Positions 51,464-63,906 of a DNA stretch of 64,000 bases are shown here, piece after piece. Every line of letters starts with the position of its first letter. Within the stretch, counting starts at the first letter, position 1. This stretch comes from Cercis canadensis. Its lineage: Eukaryota; Streptophyta; Magnoliopsida; Fabales; Fabaceae. The position numbers and the translations under genes are program-made. The stretch spans positions 392,001 through 456,000 of the forward strand of contig QAOA01004497.1 in the NCBI GenBank assembly GCA_003255065.1, given 5' to 3'. The notes beneath the pieces were generated by a model. The model searched no databases and was not told the DNA's origin. It saw only the letters and a list, made by a program, of their open reading frames with translations.

Positions 51464-54418
51464 ATGGCGGATTCCGCCTCTTCTACTGCAACCCTAGAAT
51501 CCAATCCTCAAAAGTCCGAATCTGGAGCTCCGAATTATCATCATAATCAATCCGATCCGGTTCCCGCCTCCACGCCACCGCCGCCACCACCACCACCACC
51601 AACGCAGCCACAATCATCAACACCATCCCCTGCACCTGTTACGTTAAACCCTAATTCGAATCCACCATTACCGCCGCCTACTATTTCGTATCCGGCGGTG
51701 CCGTCCTTCAGGCCTGTTGCTCCGCAGACTCCTCAGTTCTCTCCCATACCTAATCCTGGTGGCATGCCAAATCTCACCTATCAGAACCCTGCTGTTCAGC
51801 CTCCTGGTGTGAGTTCTGCCTCCGTGGTGACTCCTGGTGTGGCTAGTGGTCCGGGAGCAATTCCAGTTTCCGTGCCACAAGTGCAAGCGCAGATGCAACT
51901 AATGATGCCTTATCAGGTTCCCCTCGGTCAGCCCCCTAATCCTGCACTGAGGCCGTATGCACCGATGCCCAATGGCTACGCAACCATGTCAGCAGTTCCA
52001 CAAGGAACCATACCTCCTCCGGGTGGGTTTTTGTTATCTTTATCATTTATCTACAGTTATTTTATTATTTGATTTAAATGCTTCACTATATATTATTGTA
52101 GCGTGTTGAAATCATGGGATTTCAGTTTTTATCTTTATTACTTGTTCCATGGTTATAGCAGAGCAGAGTTCTTGCTGCTGTGTCTGACAGACACATTTGT
52201 TACTGCATTGCTCCTTGTGTGCATTAGCAGAAATAAAAGAAACTGAAGACCTTTTAAGTGTTAATAGCTGTTGTAATGTATTAGTCCAATGTTTTGTAGA
52301 GGGGAAGATTATTTTTAGATGAGTTTGGAGAGATATAGAAAGTTCATGTTGGTTAGATAAGGGGTATCGATGACAGGATGTTTTCTCCTACAGTGTCTTG
52401 ATTGAATACGATGATAAAGGTTGGAAGGCTTCATATTGCTTAAAGACCTCCCTCTACAAGTCATGTTTTGGTATGCTCATATTTGCTTGGTTACTTGCCT
52501 GTCTTTTACTAAAATTGGAAATGAACTTTACACAGCGCACTGTTAAGAACGGAAAAAAAAATATATTTTTTTCATTCTAAATAATGTATGGTTGTGTCAT
52601 GCTCATTTTAGTAGGCAACTTTCTGCTAGTTATAAGGGTATTTTCCCCTGAATGGTTTATGAATTCCAGAAGCCGACTATGTTTGCAACTGAATGCACGT
52701 TGGCCTTGTGTCACAAGGTATTGCAATCTTTTCAATCCTCTTTTTTTTCCCTATTGCAGTTTCTTTCCAGTTTTGTTGTTTTTATGTTGCATCATGGGTT
52801 GCTAACAATTGATATACATAAAAAGAACATAAGCTTCAACTAGAATTTTATCTTATTAAATCCTGCATACATGAGATGTTGGAAGTCTCATGTTACTTAT
52901 TTGCACTTGGTGGATGGGATAGTTTGAGAAGGTTGCTATGTTGCAAGTGGTCGGACAAAGGTAAGCTCTTTTTACATAATCATGAATTTCAAGCTCGATG
53001 TGGTATTTCTTAATGTTTCCTTCAGGTTTTCGTTTCAGCTGGTGATTGTTGGCTGTGCTGCCATCTCTATTATGCTTTTAATGTGTGGTAATAGCGTTCC
53101 ATTGATCTTGTGGCATTCTTTTTCTCATAAGTATATTTAGTGATATAATCATTAGTTGGCAGTTATATTCCCTTATGACCTGCTCTGATATATCTGCATA
53201 GACTTCTGTTTAAATCTCTGCAGGAATGCCTCGTTATCCCCATCCATATGGAACTATGGTTCGTCCTGCATATCCTCAACGCCCTCTTGGAGCAGTTAAT
53301 GTGCTTCCAACTGTTTCACGCCCCCCTGTAGCAGGGATCCCTGCAGCTCGCCCTATGATTCCCCCCATTGCGAGGCCAGTGGTTGTTCATAGTGTTACCC
53401 CAGTGGAGAAACCACAAACTACAGTTTATGTTGGCAAGATAGCACCAACTGTGGAAAATGATTTTATGCTCTCGCTCCTTCAGGTATATTTTTTGACTTT
53501 TTTCTCTGGGATGGGTGATGGTGGCAAGGTTCAGTTCTTTTCTTGTCATCTCAACTTTTCAAATATGTGTTTGAAGACCTATTTTGTAATCTTTGGGTAA
53601 AGATGTGCTAATTCTGTTCTTTTTATGAAGTTATGTGGACCTGTGAAGAGCTGGAAACGTCCTCAAGATCCATCAAATGGAACTCCTAAAGCCTTTGGGT
53701 TCTGTGAGTTTGATTCTGCTGAAGGGGTTCTTCGTGCCTTGCGTCTGCTTTCTAAGCTCAATATTGATGGGCAAGAACTAGGGGTATGTCTTCATCTTAG
53801 ATTACTTTTCTCCATATTTGTCTTTTGCTTCTTTTAATCTTCAGTTATTTAATTTACTATGAGATTGAAGGTATCGACAAGAGAAACTCTTAGTAGAATT
53901 AGTTTTTAGTTATTCTAGCAACTATGAAATTTGGGCGTAAAACAGTCATCATTGGTTTCTTATGACTGATTATATTGATCTTACTGACTCTGAACCTAGT
54001 CAGCATTTAAACAGGGATAAAAATGAATATGTTATTGGGCTTCAACTTTTGGGGAGTTTTCTGGTAGCTGAGGGGGGTTCAGTTTGGAAATAAATTAGGA
54101 TTTATGCAATTAATTCTTGAGTTCCTTTGTTAAAGGAGAATCTTAAAAATTTGGCCAATATCAGTATCCTAAAGTGCTTGTCCCTACTATTTGGACACCA
54201 ATGTAATCAGAAAAACAAAGTTTCTTCTGGTAGTGATTGGATTTCTAGAACATATTGCAATTATCAAAAAGAAGTTTTACAATTTGTCTTGTGCATTTTT
54301 ATTTTTTAGAATTAAACTTTTGTGGTGTTGATACGTAGTCTTTGTGTTTTTGACTAGTGACCAGTTTGGGATCTTAGTGTGTATGCTTCCATCTCTTCAC
54401 CTGTTTCTCAAGTAAATA

Positions 54419-54469
<51 letters not shown>

Positions 54470-56903
54470 TAGATAGATAGATATAGATATAGAAGTAGGT
54501 ACTTGATTGTTGTCCTAAACTCACATTGGCATGAATTATTTTCTTTTTTCTGGTTGAATATTTGATCCATATATCTTTTTATAATTTGGTTAACAGCTCA
54601 ATGTCAATGGAGCTACGAGAAAATATCTGGAGCGATATGTTGAGAAAAAAGCTGAGAACTCAAAAAAAAAAGAAAGTGAAGCTGCAGGACCTGAAAAAGA
54701 TGATGTAAGTGCACAACCTCCTGATGCAAATGAGGATGGGAAGCCTGATGTAGAGCACTCGAAGAAAGAGGATAATGATTTAGGGACCAAGGAAAACCAT
54801 GATGCCTCAAACTTTGGCATTGTTACTGATGATGACAGGGAAGCTGATCGAGATGCTCTAGAAAAGCTTACAAGTATGATAGAAGAGAGGTTGAAGACCA
54901 GACCTTTGCCTACGCCTCCTGCACAGGCAGCTGCTGATGGCTCTGTGAGTTTAGCATCAGAACAACCTGCTAAAGGGAGAGATGGAGACTCTGAGGTGGA
55001 TATGGTGAAGAATGGTGAGTTGTATAGTCCACAAAAGGCTGTTTGATTGGTATAGCTTTTATTTATTGACATGTAGCGAAATAACATTTTATTATATTAT
55101 ATGGATAGAGATTGTCCTCATAGGCAGCTTTCTCTTTTCCTTTTTAAAATTAATTTAATCTGGAGCTTTCTCTTTAAATTTTGTAGAAGCAGCTGAAGAC
55201 AAACATGACAAAGAGACAAATAGTGACAACAAACCAACCAGTGAGCATGATAAACCTGAGACCCCTGATAGAAGGTATGATAGGAAAAGCAGAGAGAGAG
55301 ACCGAGATAGGGAACTAAAACGAGAAAAGGAAAGGGAACTTGAAAGGTATGAAAGAGAGGCAGAGTGGGAACGAATTAAGAAAGAGAGGGAGCAAAGGAG
55401 GAGGATTGATGTGGCTGAGCGTGAGTATGAAGCACGCTTGAAGGAATGGGAGTATAGAGAAAAAGGGAAAGAGAGAGACCGCCAGTATGAAAAGAAGGAG
55501 GAGAAAGAAAGGGAACGCAAACGGAGAAAGGAAATTCTTTTTGATGAAGAGGATGAGGATGATGATACAAGGAAGAGGTTGCGCAGAAGTGTGTTAGAGG
55601 AGAAGAGAAGGAAGCGGCTGCGTGAAAAGGAAGATGACCTGGCTGACAGACTAAAAGAAGAGGAAGAAATTGCTGAGGCCAAGAGGAGGGCTGAGGAGGA
55701 TCAGCAACAGAAGCGCCAGAGAGATGCATTGATGCTATTATCTGGCCATGTGACGAATGGTGGTGAAAAACGTATGGCTACTGAAGAGGTTACTAATGAA
55801 GCCAACAGTATTATTACTGAACAAGATACTGCAGCCAATAATGGTAGTGAAGGCCATATGGGTAATTCTCTAAAAGGTTATTTTCAGTTTATTCTTTCCT
55901 TCTCTCTCTCTCTCTCTCTCTGTGTATTAAAGATGGGAATGCCTCTGCATTGCAGGTAATGGAAATTCACTAAATGGCATCATTGATGAATCAACTATGG
56001 CATCAGTTACTGCAAGTGATACACGGCAAGGTGACAATGTCCCTACAAAAAAGTTGGGTTTTGGTCTTGTTGGGTCTGGAAAAAGAACGACTGTCCCTTC
56101 TGTTTTCCATGAGGAGGAGGATGATGATGCGCACAAGGATAAAAAGATGAGGCCTCTGGTTCCAATTGATTACACAACTGAGGAATTACAGGCTGTTCAA
56201 CCTACTGCTTCTGCACCAACGCCACCAAATTTGGCTGCAGCAGCCGAATTTGCGAAACGTTTATCAAATGCCAATCTCAAGGAAGAGAAGCAAGATGGAG
56301 AACGGGATAGAAGTAGGCGTTCTAACGATAAATCTAACCACCGGGACAGGGACAAGAATGATGAAGATGGCACTCACAACAGAGATGAAAGCAAGGAGAA
56401 GAAGCTTTTGGATTTGAAAGCAAGACAGTTAATTGATACTATACCGAAGACCAAGGAGGAGCTGTTCTCATATGAGATAAACTGGGCAGTGTATGACAAG
56501 GTACAGAATTTTAATTTGGTAGATTTTGAGTATTCAATTTTTTACTACTATAATCAAATTGGATTTGCAATTATTTTGATTAAAACAAAGCTTTTTGTCT
56601 TCTTTAAGCTTGTGTTGTAATTTGTTGGTTTCCTATTATGTGCTCTTGCAGCATCAGCTGCATGAAAGAATGAGACCATGGATTTCAAAGAAGATCACAG
56701 AGTTTTTGGGAGAAGAAGAAACTACCTTGGTAGATTACATCGTTTCTAGCATGCAAGAGCATGTGAAAGCATCACAGATGCTGGACCTGCTTCAGTCTAT
56801 TTTGGATGATGAAGCTGAAATGTTCGTTCTCAAGATGTGGAGGATGCTTATATTTGAAATAAAGAAGGTAGAGATCGGCCTTCCTTTGAGGTCAAAATCA
56901 TGA
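51464..56903 (+). CDS. RBM25: RBM25-type splicing factor (RRM and PWI domains)
   Basis: Seven exons (51464-52022, 53224-53483, 53631-53783, 54597-55014, 55187-55861, 55956-56500, 56652-56903) give 953 aa with matching phases. Residues 1-245 are Pro/Gln-rich and low in complexity. An RRM spans ~250-330 with RNP2 TVYVGKI (from Thr253) and RNP1 KAFGFCEF (293-300). Then come an acidic/Lys region and a long charged Arg/Glu/Asp/Lys block (exon 5), and the C-terminal PWI domain with RMRPWISKKITEFLG (Pro-Trp-Ile at 879-881). RBM25 is a U1-snRNP-associated regulator of alternative splicing; in Arabidopsis it acts in ABA-linked splicing. The 1.2-kb intron 1 is the natural site for intron retention. The last exon runs on from EIKK to VEIGLPLRSKS-stop. 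Confidence 0.94.
54415..54492. repeat. compound TA/GA/TAGA microsatellite
   Basis: A run of TA repeats passes into ~15 GA repeats and then TAGA units, inside RBM25 intron 3. It is likely polymorphic in length. Confidence 0.9.
55897..55921. repeat. CT microsatellite in RBM25 intron 5
   Basis: About 12 CT units lie 34 bp before the acceptor of exon 6. They extend the polypyrimidine tract, so length changes could influence splicing of this 94-nt intron (inference). Confidence 0.7.
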
Positions 56904-57234
56904 TATAAGGATTTTTTTTGGGGTTGATTGCAAGTTCCACATTTCCTGCTGGACTGAGATTTTTTCACAACCATGCCCTTAGTTATGTAATGCATCTGCC
57001 CAAAATTGTGAAATGGGCTCTATATAGTCACCAAATGTAATTTTTCAGTCTGCATTGCTTCAACATTCAATCAGTTATCTGGACAGACCTCCTTTTTGTA
57101 GTGAGACTTAGCCCATGAGAACCAGAATCTGGTGCTGTCAGTAAAACATGCAGTTTTGTATTGAATTGTGAATAGTTAGAGCTATGATTGTTGCTGACAA
57201 TCCTCGTTCCCTGCTAGTTTTTTTGTTCCTTTCC
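56904..57234. other. RBM25 3' flank
   Basis: Probable 3' UTR of RBM25 and downstream spacer. No coding signal. Confidence 0.5.
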
Positions 57235-57963
57235 CCCCGCCCCCCGAATTTATTATTCCAGTAATTGCTAACTTCTGATGTGTATCTCTTTTATCTCAAT
57301 ACTTATATATTAAAGTTTGGGTATCTACAGAAACCATATTAATAGTTGAAAACATTTTTTTCCAAGAGAATTGCTAACCGCACACCATTAGAAATTGGCC
57401 TTTCCATAGTAATTGGCATATGCAAATTTTGTTGACTGATCCTTCGATCACATTATAACCCCTGCAATCATAAGCGTCATGGCAAATGACGTATCAAGTT
57501 GCCGAATACTTTGCAATGTAAACTTAATTTCCTTCAAATAGATTATGAACGTTGATTTCGAGAAACATTTATCCAATCTTANNNNNNNNNNNNNNNNNTT
57601 CTTTCCCCCCCCCCCCCCCTGCCCCCCGAATTTATTATTCCAGTAATTGGTAACTTCTGATGTGTATCTCTTTTATCTCAATACTTATATATTAAAGTTT
57701 GGGTATCTACAAAAACCATATTAATAGTTGAAAACATTTTTTTCCAAGAGAATTGCTAACCGCACACCATCAGAAATTGGCCTTTCCATAGTAATTGGCA
57801 TATGCAAATTTTGTTGACCGATCCTTCGATCACATTATAACCCCTGCAATCATAAGCGTCATGGCAAATGACGTATCAAGTTGCCGAATACTTTGCAATG
57901 TAAACTTAATTTCCTTCAAATAGATTATGAACGTTGATTTCGAGAAACATTTATCCAATCTTA
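57228..57963. repeat. ~345-bp direct duplication separated by a 16-N gap
   Basis: The block CCCCCCGAATTTATTATTCC... to ...CATTTATCCAATCTTA lies at ~57239-57581 and again at ~57621-57963, with about four substitutions between copies. Ns fill 57582-57597. Copy 1 stops exactly after the TTA that serves as the target site of the element beginning at 57964 next to copy 2. This looks like two haplotypes or two contig ends placed in tandem rather than a true repeat. Confidence 0.75.
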
Positions 57964-58888
57964 CGGCCTGCTTGGTTTGAGTGTTTTCTGTTTTCATTTT
58001 TCAATGAAAATAAACTTAAAAATATGTTTAGTTGAGTGTATATGAAAATGTTTCCACTGAAAACATTGAAAACATTTTCAAAAATTGATGAAAAACTGAA
58101 AACATCTAAAAGATGTTTTCACTATTTTCTATCAATGACCAGTGGCATACTTGTAATTATTATTACTGTTTTTTTTTCCTCTCCTAAATTTTTATTTCTT
58201 CTACACGCACATGTTTCCAGCTGCCATCTACGATCTCCATCCGCTTTCATCTCACATGCTATTCTGAAGAGACTGATGGCACTCATAAGAAAAGTGTCCC
58301 CAGCTCCACTAATATAGGTTCGTTTGAGGCACACAAAGGGTTTTGGATCAAAATTGATGGCTAAAATGGGATACATTGAAGGAGGAGGATTGGAGAGAAA
58401 TGGTCAAGATACTGCAGAGCTCGCTGAGGCTATCCAACGGCCTAAATCACTTAGTTTGGGTGTGGAATTCTTTGGCAACATTTCTGAGCCAGCAACAAGA
58501 AGGAACAAGACCCCAACAATTGGTGCTTTTGAAAAGCATACCAAAGGTTTTGGATCAAAGATGATGGCGAAAATGGGTTTTGTTGAAGGCATGGGATTAG
58601 GCAGAGATTCACAGGGCATAACTGCTCCGTTGGCTACTGTGAATTGGCTTTTGAAACTGCAGTGGTTGGGGTTGAGGAGGAAAGATGATGCAGAAAATTG
58701 TAGAGGAAGAGGATAGGGAAGGAGAGAAAGTGGTTGATAAAGCCGGCTGAAAATAGAATAGAAAACAATTTTTAGTTTAACAAACCAAACATATTTTCTA
58801 AAACTGAAAATAAGGAAATAGAAATGCATTTCAAGAAATAAAAATTGAAAATGAAAATATAAAAACATTTCTCAAAGCAAACACCCCC
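57964..58888. mobile_element. PIF/Harbinger-like non-autonomous element (925 bp) carrying a G-patch gene fragment
   Basis: The ends CGGCCTGCTTGGTTTGAG and, in reverse complement from the right, GGGGGTGTTTGCTTTGAG match at 13 of 18 positions. A TTA lies directly outside each end (57961-57963 and 58889-58891), the 3-bp target typical of PIF/Harbinger and Tourist elements. The ~100-bp subterminal regions are A/T-rich and loosely inverted (TTTTCATTTTTCAATGAAAA on the left, GAAAATGAAAATATAAAAAC on the right). The centre holds host coding sequence. No transposase. The superfamily rests on the TTA and on end similarity, so it is a moderate call. Confidence 0.6.
58318..58716 (+). pseudogene. captured fragment of a G-patch domain protein gene
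   Basis: Open on the plus strand from about 58318 to TAG at 58714-58716, with two G-patch-like copies: HTKGFGSKLMAKMGYIEGGG at about residues 3-22 and EKHTKGFGSKMMAKMGFVEG about 80 residues later, joined by a QRPKSLSLGVEF stretch. Plant G-patch proteins of the CCCH/R3H type carry this pair. There is no start, and a one-base change near 58330 breaks the link to the preceding SFEAH codons. The sequence just before (CTAATATAG) looks like a retained intron acceptor, so the fragment was taken at DNA level, not from mRNA. The second G-patch is followed by diverged sequence. It probably makes no functional protein, though ~130 codons stay open. Confidence 0.75.
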
Positions 58889-58891
58889 TTA

Positions 58892-59248
58892 GTTGCTTAG
58901 ATTTTCAGTTTCAATCCCAGCTTCAACTCTTCAAATCCCTTCCCTCCCAGGTTCAAATCTCCTTCTCTCATATCCCTAGTTAGAAAATCTAGCTTTTATG
59001 CATTTATGACAAAATAATAATCTCCTCTAAATCTAATAGCAAGTAGTGGGAGCAGGGATCAAGCCACCCAAAGCCACAAAATACCTGTAAAAAAGGGTCT
59101 CGGTTTAGGAAGAACAATGAATTCCTGCCATGACACTTAGAAATATTCACATATTCAAGACACAAATTAAGGGATTCAGAGATTCATCCCAGTTGTGATT
59201 GATGAAGCCATAAAAAGATGTCTTCCTTAATCTATACATATTTCTTGG
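58892..59248. other. ENT1 3' flank
   Basis: Spacer and probable 3' UTR of the minus-strand ENT1 gene. I see nothing else in it. Confidence 0.5.
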
Positions 59249-61368
59249 TCAGATAACCCAAAACCAAGATACAATAGACCCAGCAGCCAGACCAATAACC
59301 AAGAACAATACAATCACAATCCCAGCAGCCTCTGCATGCTGCAACTTCACAATTTTGGGACCCAAAATCATCAATACACTGGTTAGATACCCATTAGTAA
59401 GCCCTAATAGGCAAGTCAGTATTGTTACAGGAATCTCAGTTCGGAAGAACTTGGGACCATGCAAGCACCCAAAGAAGAGAGGGAAAAACAACAATCTTAC
59501 TATGCAACCGCCTACTGCAACTTTTGCATTCTCTAGGAGATATACTGCTGTCAGAGACTTGCCAACAAGATCAAACACATTGTAGCCAGTAATAAGAATA
59601 ATTGGATACCAATCCTTAAGAATTTGAGAGTGCACATCCTCTGTAATGTACCCTGGAAATATTGACAGAGTCACAATATATATGAGAAGAATGCCAAATC
59701 CGTACCACTTGATTCTTCCTACTATATCCCATAGAGTTGACCTCCATACAGAACCAGGCAAGGCACCTTTTTCTTCTTGCTCGTCAGTGACAGCCCGAAT
59801 TTTAACTTCATTATAGTACTTCATAACAGGAAGCCTGTGCGCTACATTATAGAAAACCATGCATATGAACATAATCACAACTGATACAGCAAAGTAGAGG
59901 TTTGCACTATTTCGCAGGCCAGAGGCATCTTGTGAGAAAACAGCTTTTGTGAATATCCTCAGGAGAGAAACGAGTACTCCTACAGTTGAAACATAAATTG
60001 AAAAATCAAAACACAACCAAAAAAATTTACCCCCGTGAAGTTCAATGGACAAGGGAATGCCACAAATATTTCAGATTAATCTGCATATAAAGTTATAAAC
60101 CTAAGACCACTGTAGCAGTATGCTTCAGATTTGGGGTACAAGAAACCATAACCGGGAAAAGAAATATCAAATTGGAACAAAATCTTCTCTATAACAATAG
60201 CACTACAACAACTTTAAGGTTGATGTTGCCCAAGTGAAGGATTATCTGACAGCAGATATAAAATTTCAACTTGGAATAAAGCTCTGCTTCATCTGTATGA
60301 TCTATCAGAAAACAGAGAACAAGCATGCATAAAGATCTTCGTTACTCTGTGGAGATGTTCAGCATGTGAGTGAGTACCTTGGATACCCAAGTATTAGACG
60401 TCGCATATCTAGGTATCAAATACCTAAATATATTATGCTCAATATAAGAAATGGTCAGAAATTCAAGATTGCCAATATGTAATGTGATTTATTTAAATAT
60501 TACTCAAAATTCTAGGGATGTATTATATATCTGCCACAAAATTACACAATCATCTTAGATGGAGAAGGTATCTGATGACAAAGAGGAAGGCCGTATAATG
60601 ATGCCTAACAGACACATCACACTTCCACACGCATATCATATACCATACAATGCATCTATAAATAGACACTTTTCAGATTACCAAAAAAAAAATAAAAAAA
60701 AATAGACGCTTTTCACATCAGTATCACATATAAAAGTTTCAAAATCTAAATGGAGATTCTGAAATCCATGTGGATATCATGCATATAATTAAGCAGAACT
60801 CCTATCATTGAACAAAAAGGAGTGAATATAGAGGGAAAGCAACACTACCAGAAGCGGCAGTGCCAGCAACAACAGCTTGCATATACCTCCCTGGTAACTC
60901 GCCAGCTGCACCAACGATTCCACCCTGAACCAAAGCATCAGCTAAACCCGAAAGCGCTACTGCCCCAGTCGTCACATAGAACCCACCATACAACCCGACT
61001 TGACCCTTAATGTAAACCGCATCCATGATCGGCACTATCAGCAAGGACACCACAAATAGGCTCAGACCCACATTGATCCGCACATAAGCATCGGATTTGT
61101 GGCTATAGAGGATGATGATGAAGAGGCAAACCAGGGCCACGAGCATGTAAGCGACGGCGAAGACGCGGTCAACGCTGGCTTCTGGGTAGAGGTAGGAGAA
61201 GTAATCGACGGCGGTGATGAAGGCGTTCCATGGAAGGAGAAAGCCAAGGCCGAGAGTGAAGTAGATTATATAGGCGAAGTGGAACTTGTCCTCGGGTATC
61301 TTGTTGGTCGCCGAACCGATGAGGAGGGAGGATTCAGGATCGGGATCGGATTTTCCGGTGAAACCCAT
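59249..61368 (-). CDS. ENT1: equilibrative nucleoside transporter, ENT1 type
   Basis: Two minus-strand exons, 61368-60849 and 59979-59249, join in phase to 416 aa (GTAAGT-like donor GTAGTG, acceptor GTAG). The N-terminal ~30 residues are hydrophilic, then FTLGLGFLLPWNAFITAVDY gives the first ENT membrane segment with its PWN signature. About eleven hydrophobic segments follow, including FPGYITEDVHS and the long cytosolic loop (VKIRAVTDEQEEKGALPG), ending SWFWVI. The sequence follows Arabidopsis ENT1 closely along its whole length, so it is most likely a proton-coupled nucleoside importer. ENT1 has been placed at the plasma membrane and, in part, the tonoplast. The first Met (MGFTGKSDPDPESS) is the first in-frame ATG. 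The 869-nt intron holds nothing recognisable. Confidence 0.95.
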
Positions 61369-62500
61369 CGGAATCCTCCGGCTGGGTACAGGTCCGGGTC
61401 GGCGCTTGTTCCTGAGTCAAGGGAACGGATCCGGTCCGGATAAGCCTTCAGAGAGTTTGACAACTTGAAAATGCAGTTGGGCACCGAATATTCAGCATTA
61501 AGGTAAATGGACATAAAAACTTGGAAGTCCTGACAAGACAGAATTCGTGTTGATTAAGGAACAATAATTCCTGCAACTAGGGGTAGAGCTTTAGATATTT
61601 AGAAGAAATAAAATAAAGCTCATCTCAATATATCCCAAGATTCACTAATCTCAATAAGATCACATTCACACTTCACAGTGCTTGCGGATACTAAGAACAA
61701 TGATAAAATTTAGTTAGAGGAATTAATGGGCTTCACGTGGATGATATTTAAGTAAGTTATAATACTCAAACATTAAAAAACTGATAAGAAGCAACAATAC
61801 TCACATTATTTTATGATCAATCTGCTGTATTATCAGTCTAAACTACCCTATCATTTTTAAATAAAATTAATTTTGGAAACTAGAGTTGATTTGTCTCTGA
61901 AGCAAACAATTAACTACCCATAAATAGTGGCATCTCTATCAATTTTCAAAGATAAAACCAAAAAGTTTTAAACCACTCATAATTTTGTTAGATTATTTGA
62001 TTTTTTTTTATTATGATTTTTTGTTTGAACACAAAATTCACAAATTTTAATAATTATCTCAGTACAACTCAGTCATTTAGTTAGATGATTTGATTTGGTG
62101 AAGTGTTTTTAGATTATATAAGATAACTTTTTTATTTTTTTGCTAAAGAATTTTAAGATAACTCTTTTTTTAAAAAAATATATATATATACAAAATTCAG
62201 TCCAACTCGTTACGTTCTAAGGGAGTCCAAGCCCAAAAGCCCATTAATACCAAACTCATTCCTTTGCGAAGGGTGGAAATCCTTGGATCCACTGCTTTTA
62301 TAATGATTGTGTGATTTTGGTTTGTTTTTAATAATACCAAAGAGCTAGCAATTGCAATATTGAATGATGAAGCTTGTGCAGAGTATTGTAATTTATTTGT
62401 CTGTATTAATCAAATCAGATTTTATTATGCCTTGTAATTTCACAATAATTAAGATTAAGATTTTTCCTCGTCTTTTCAACACAGAAAACTTTTTAAGTCC
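61369..62500. other. spacer upstream of ENT1 and downstream of the kinase gene
   Basis: It contains the ENT1 promoter and 5' leader (GC-rich for the first ~70 bases, then AT-rich) and the 3' region of the kinase gene near 62500. Nothing else is recognised, apart from a short TA run near 62180-62195. Confidence 0.55.
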
Positions 62501-63906
62501 TTATTTACATTGCACAAGATGTAAATGATTATCATGTAATGAGATTTCAAGAGCCCTTTCTAGGTTATATAACACTTGCTTTATAGATGGCCTTTGCTGC
62601 TTAAGTCCTATGCATGACAGAGCTAGCTTTAGTGTAATGTCAAATGCTTCCACAGAATACTCCCCTTTGAGTCTAGGGTCTGCAAATTCCAATCTCTCAT
62701 CACCTCTTGCAAAAGTTATGGCCTGAAAAGCAAATAAATGGAATGGGTGAGTGTTAGACCAAATGCCCAATGATTACCAATTAATCAAGCTTGTAAAAAA
62801 GTAAAGAGAGTTGAACTCATAGAACATTGTTTCTCACCATTTTATTTAGGGACATAGGTCTTTGGAGATCAAAGTTCATGACCCTCTGTCCTGATAGAAG
62901 CTGCAATAGCACTATCCCAAAACTGTAGACATCCCCTGAGGCATTCACATGGTGGTTTCTCCTGTATTCAGGATCAATATAACCAAATGTTCCTCTCACT
63001 TCAGAGCTCACATAGGATTGACCCAAGTCCATAACTCTTGACAATCCAAAGTCTGAAAGTTTTGCTTGGAAGTTGGTATCAATGAGAATGTTTGATGGCT
63101 GAAAATTGCAGCATAAGGCAAGAGATCAAAGAAGGAAACAGAGAGAGATTGAAGGAAACACCGTCAAGGGAATAGGATTCTATTACTATGTTTATATACC
63201 TTGATATCACGGTGAATAATGCATCTACTTGAGTAGTTGTGCAGAAATGCTAAACCTCTTGCACTATTCACTGCAATCTCTAGTCTTTGAATCCAAGAAA
63301 GAGTTTTATCTTTGCCTGTCATAATATTTCTGTATTAGCATTCCTTATACAGAAAGTGGCAAGGGAAAGCCATAGAAAATGGAAAGGGGCTCCAGGGTAC
63401 CCACCAAATAGCCACTTTGAGAGGTTCCCTTTGTGGCATAGCTCATACACTAGGAAGCATTCATCTTCATTCTCACAGTATCCCAGCAAAGCTACAAGGT
63501 TTGGATGATTAACACGAGAGAGGCTTCTCACTTCTCTAGCAAATGTCTCCAAGTACCCTTCATTAGTTATGTGCTTAACTGCAACATGCTGACCATTGGA
63601 GAGTATACCCTTGTACACTTTTCCTAATACAACAGAAAAAAAAAAAGAAAAAAAAAAAGGTAACACAAGAAAATTTCTACTTAGTTTTCTGGTGTTTCCT
63701 TAATGTGTGTATTTTGTTTATTGTTCCAATGTTGAGACATCAAAGCACATTCAATGTCAGAAAACACATCTCTAGAAGTTAAGACGTATCTCTACCAGCT
63801 ATGCCTTCGCCAATGTAATTCGATGCGCTGAGATTGTTGGTTGCTATATAAACTTCCTTGATTGTTAAGTTAGGACAGGTTGAATCCTCAAACTCAGAAC
63901 TGTGTG
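62501..63906 (-). CDS. receptor-like Ser/Thr protein kinase, 3' part (kinase domain)
   Basis: Five minus-strand exons are visible in transcript order, 63906-63796, 63623-63405, 63315-63200, 63098-62838 and 62722-62501, with matching phases. Further 5' exons lie beyond the window. They encode nearly a full kinase domain: Gly loop GEGIAGKVYKG, the VAVK lysine, a catalytic loop with HRDIK, DFGL, the activation segment GTFGYIDPEY, then SGDVYSFGIVLLQLLSG and the C-terminal lobe, ending LHLVQCK-stop. HRD and DFG are intact and an Arg precedes the catalytic Asp, so an active RD kinase is expected. The intron pattern and sequence are those of plant receptor-like kinases, but the ectodomain, which would define the subfamily, is not in the window. 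Exon 63796-63906 has an inferred acceptor at 63907-63908. Confidence 0.85.

Noticed and set aside
55155-55682. 175-codon minus-strand open frame opposite RBM25 exon 5
   Set aside because: A Ser/Leu-rich shadow of the Arg/Glu/Lys-rich coding strand of RBM25.
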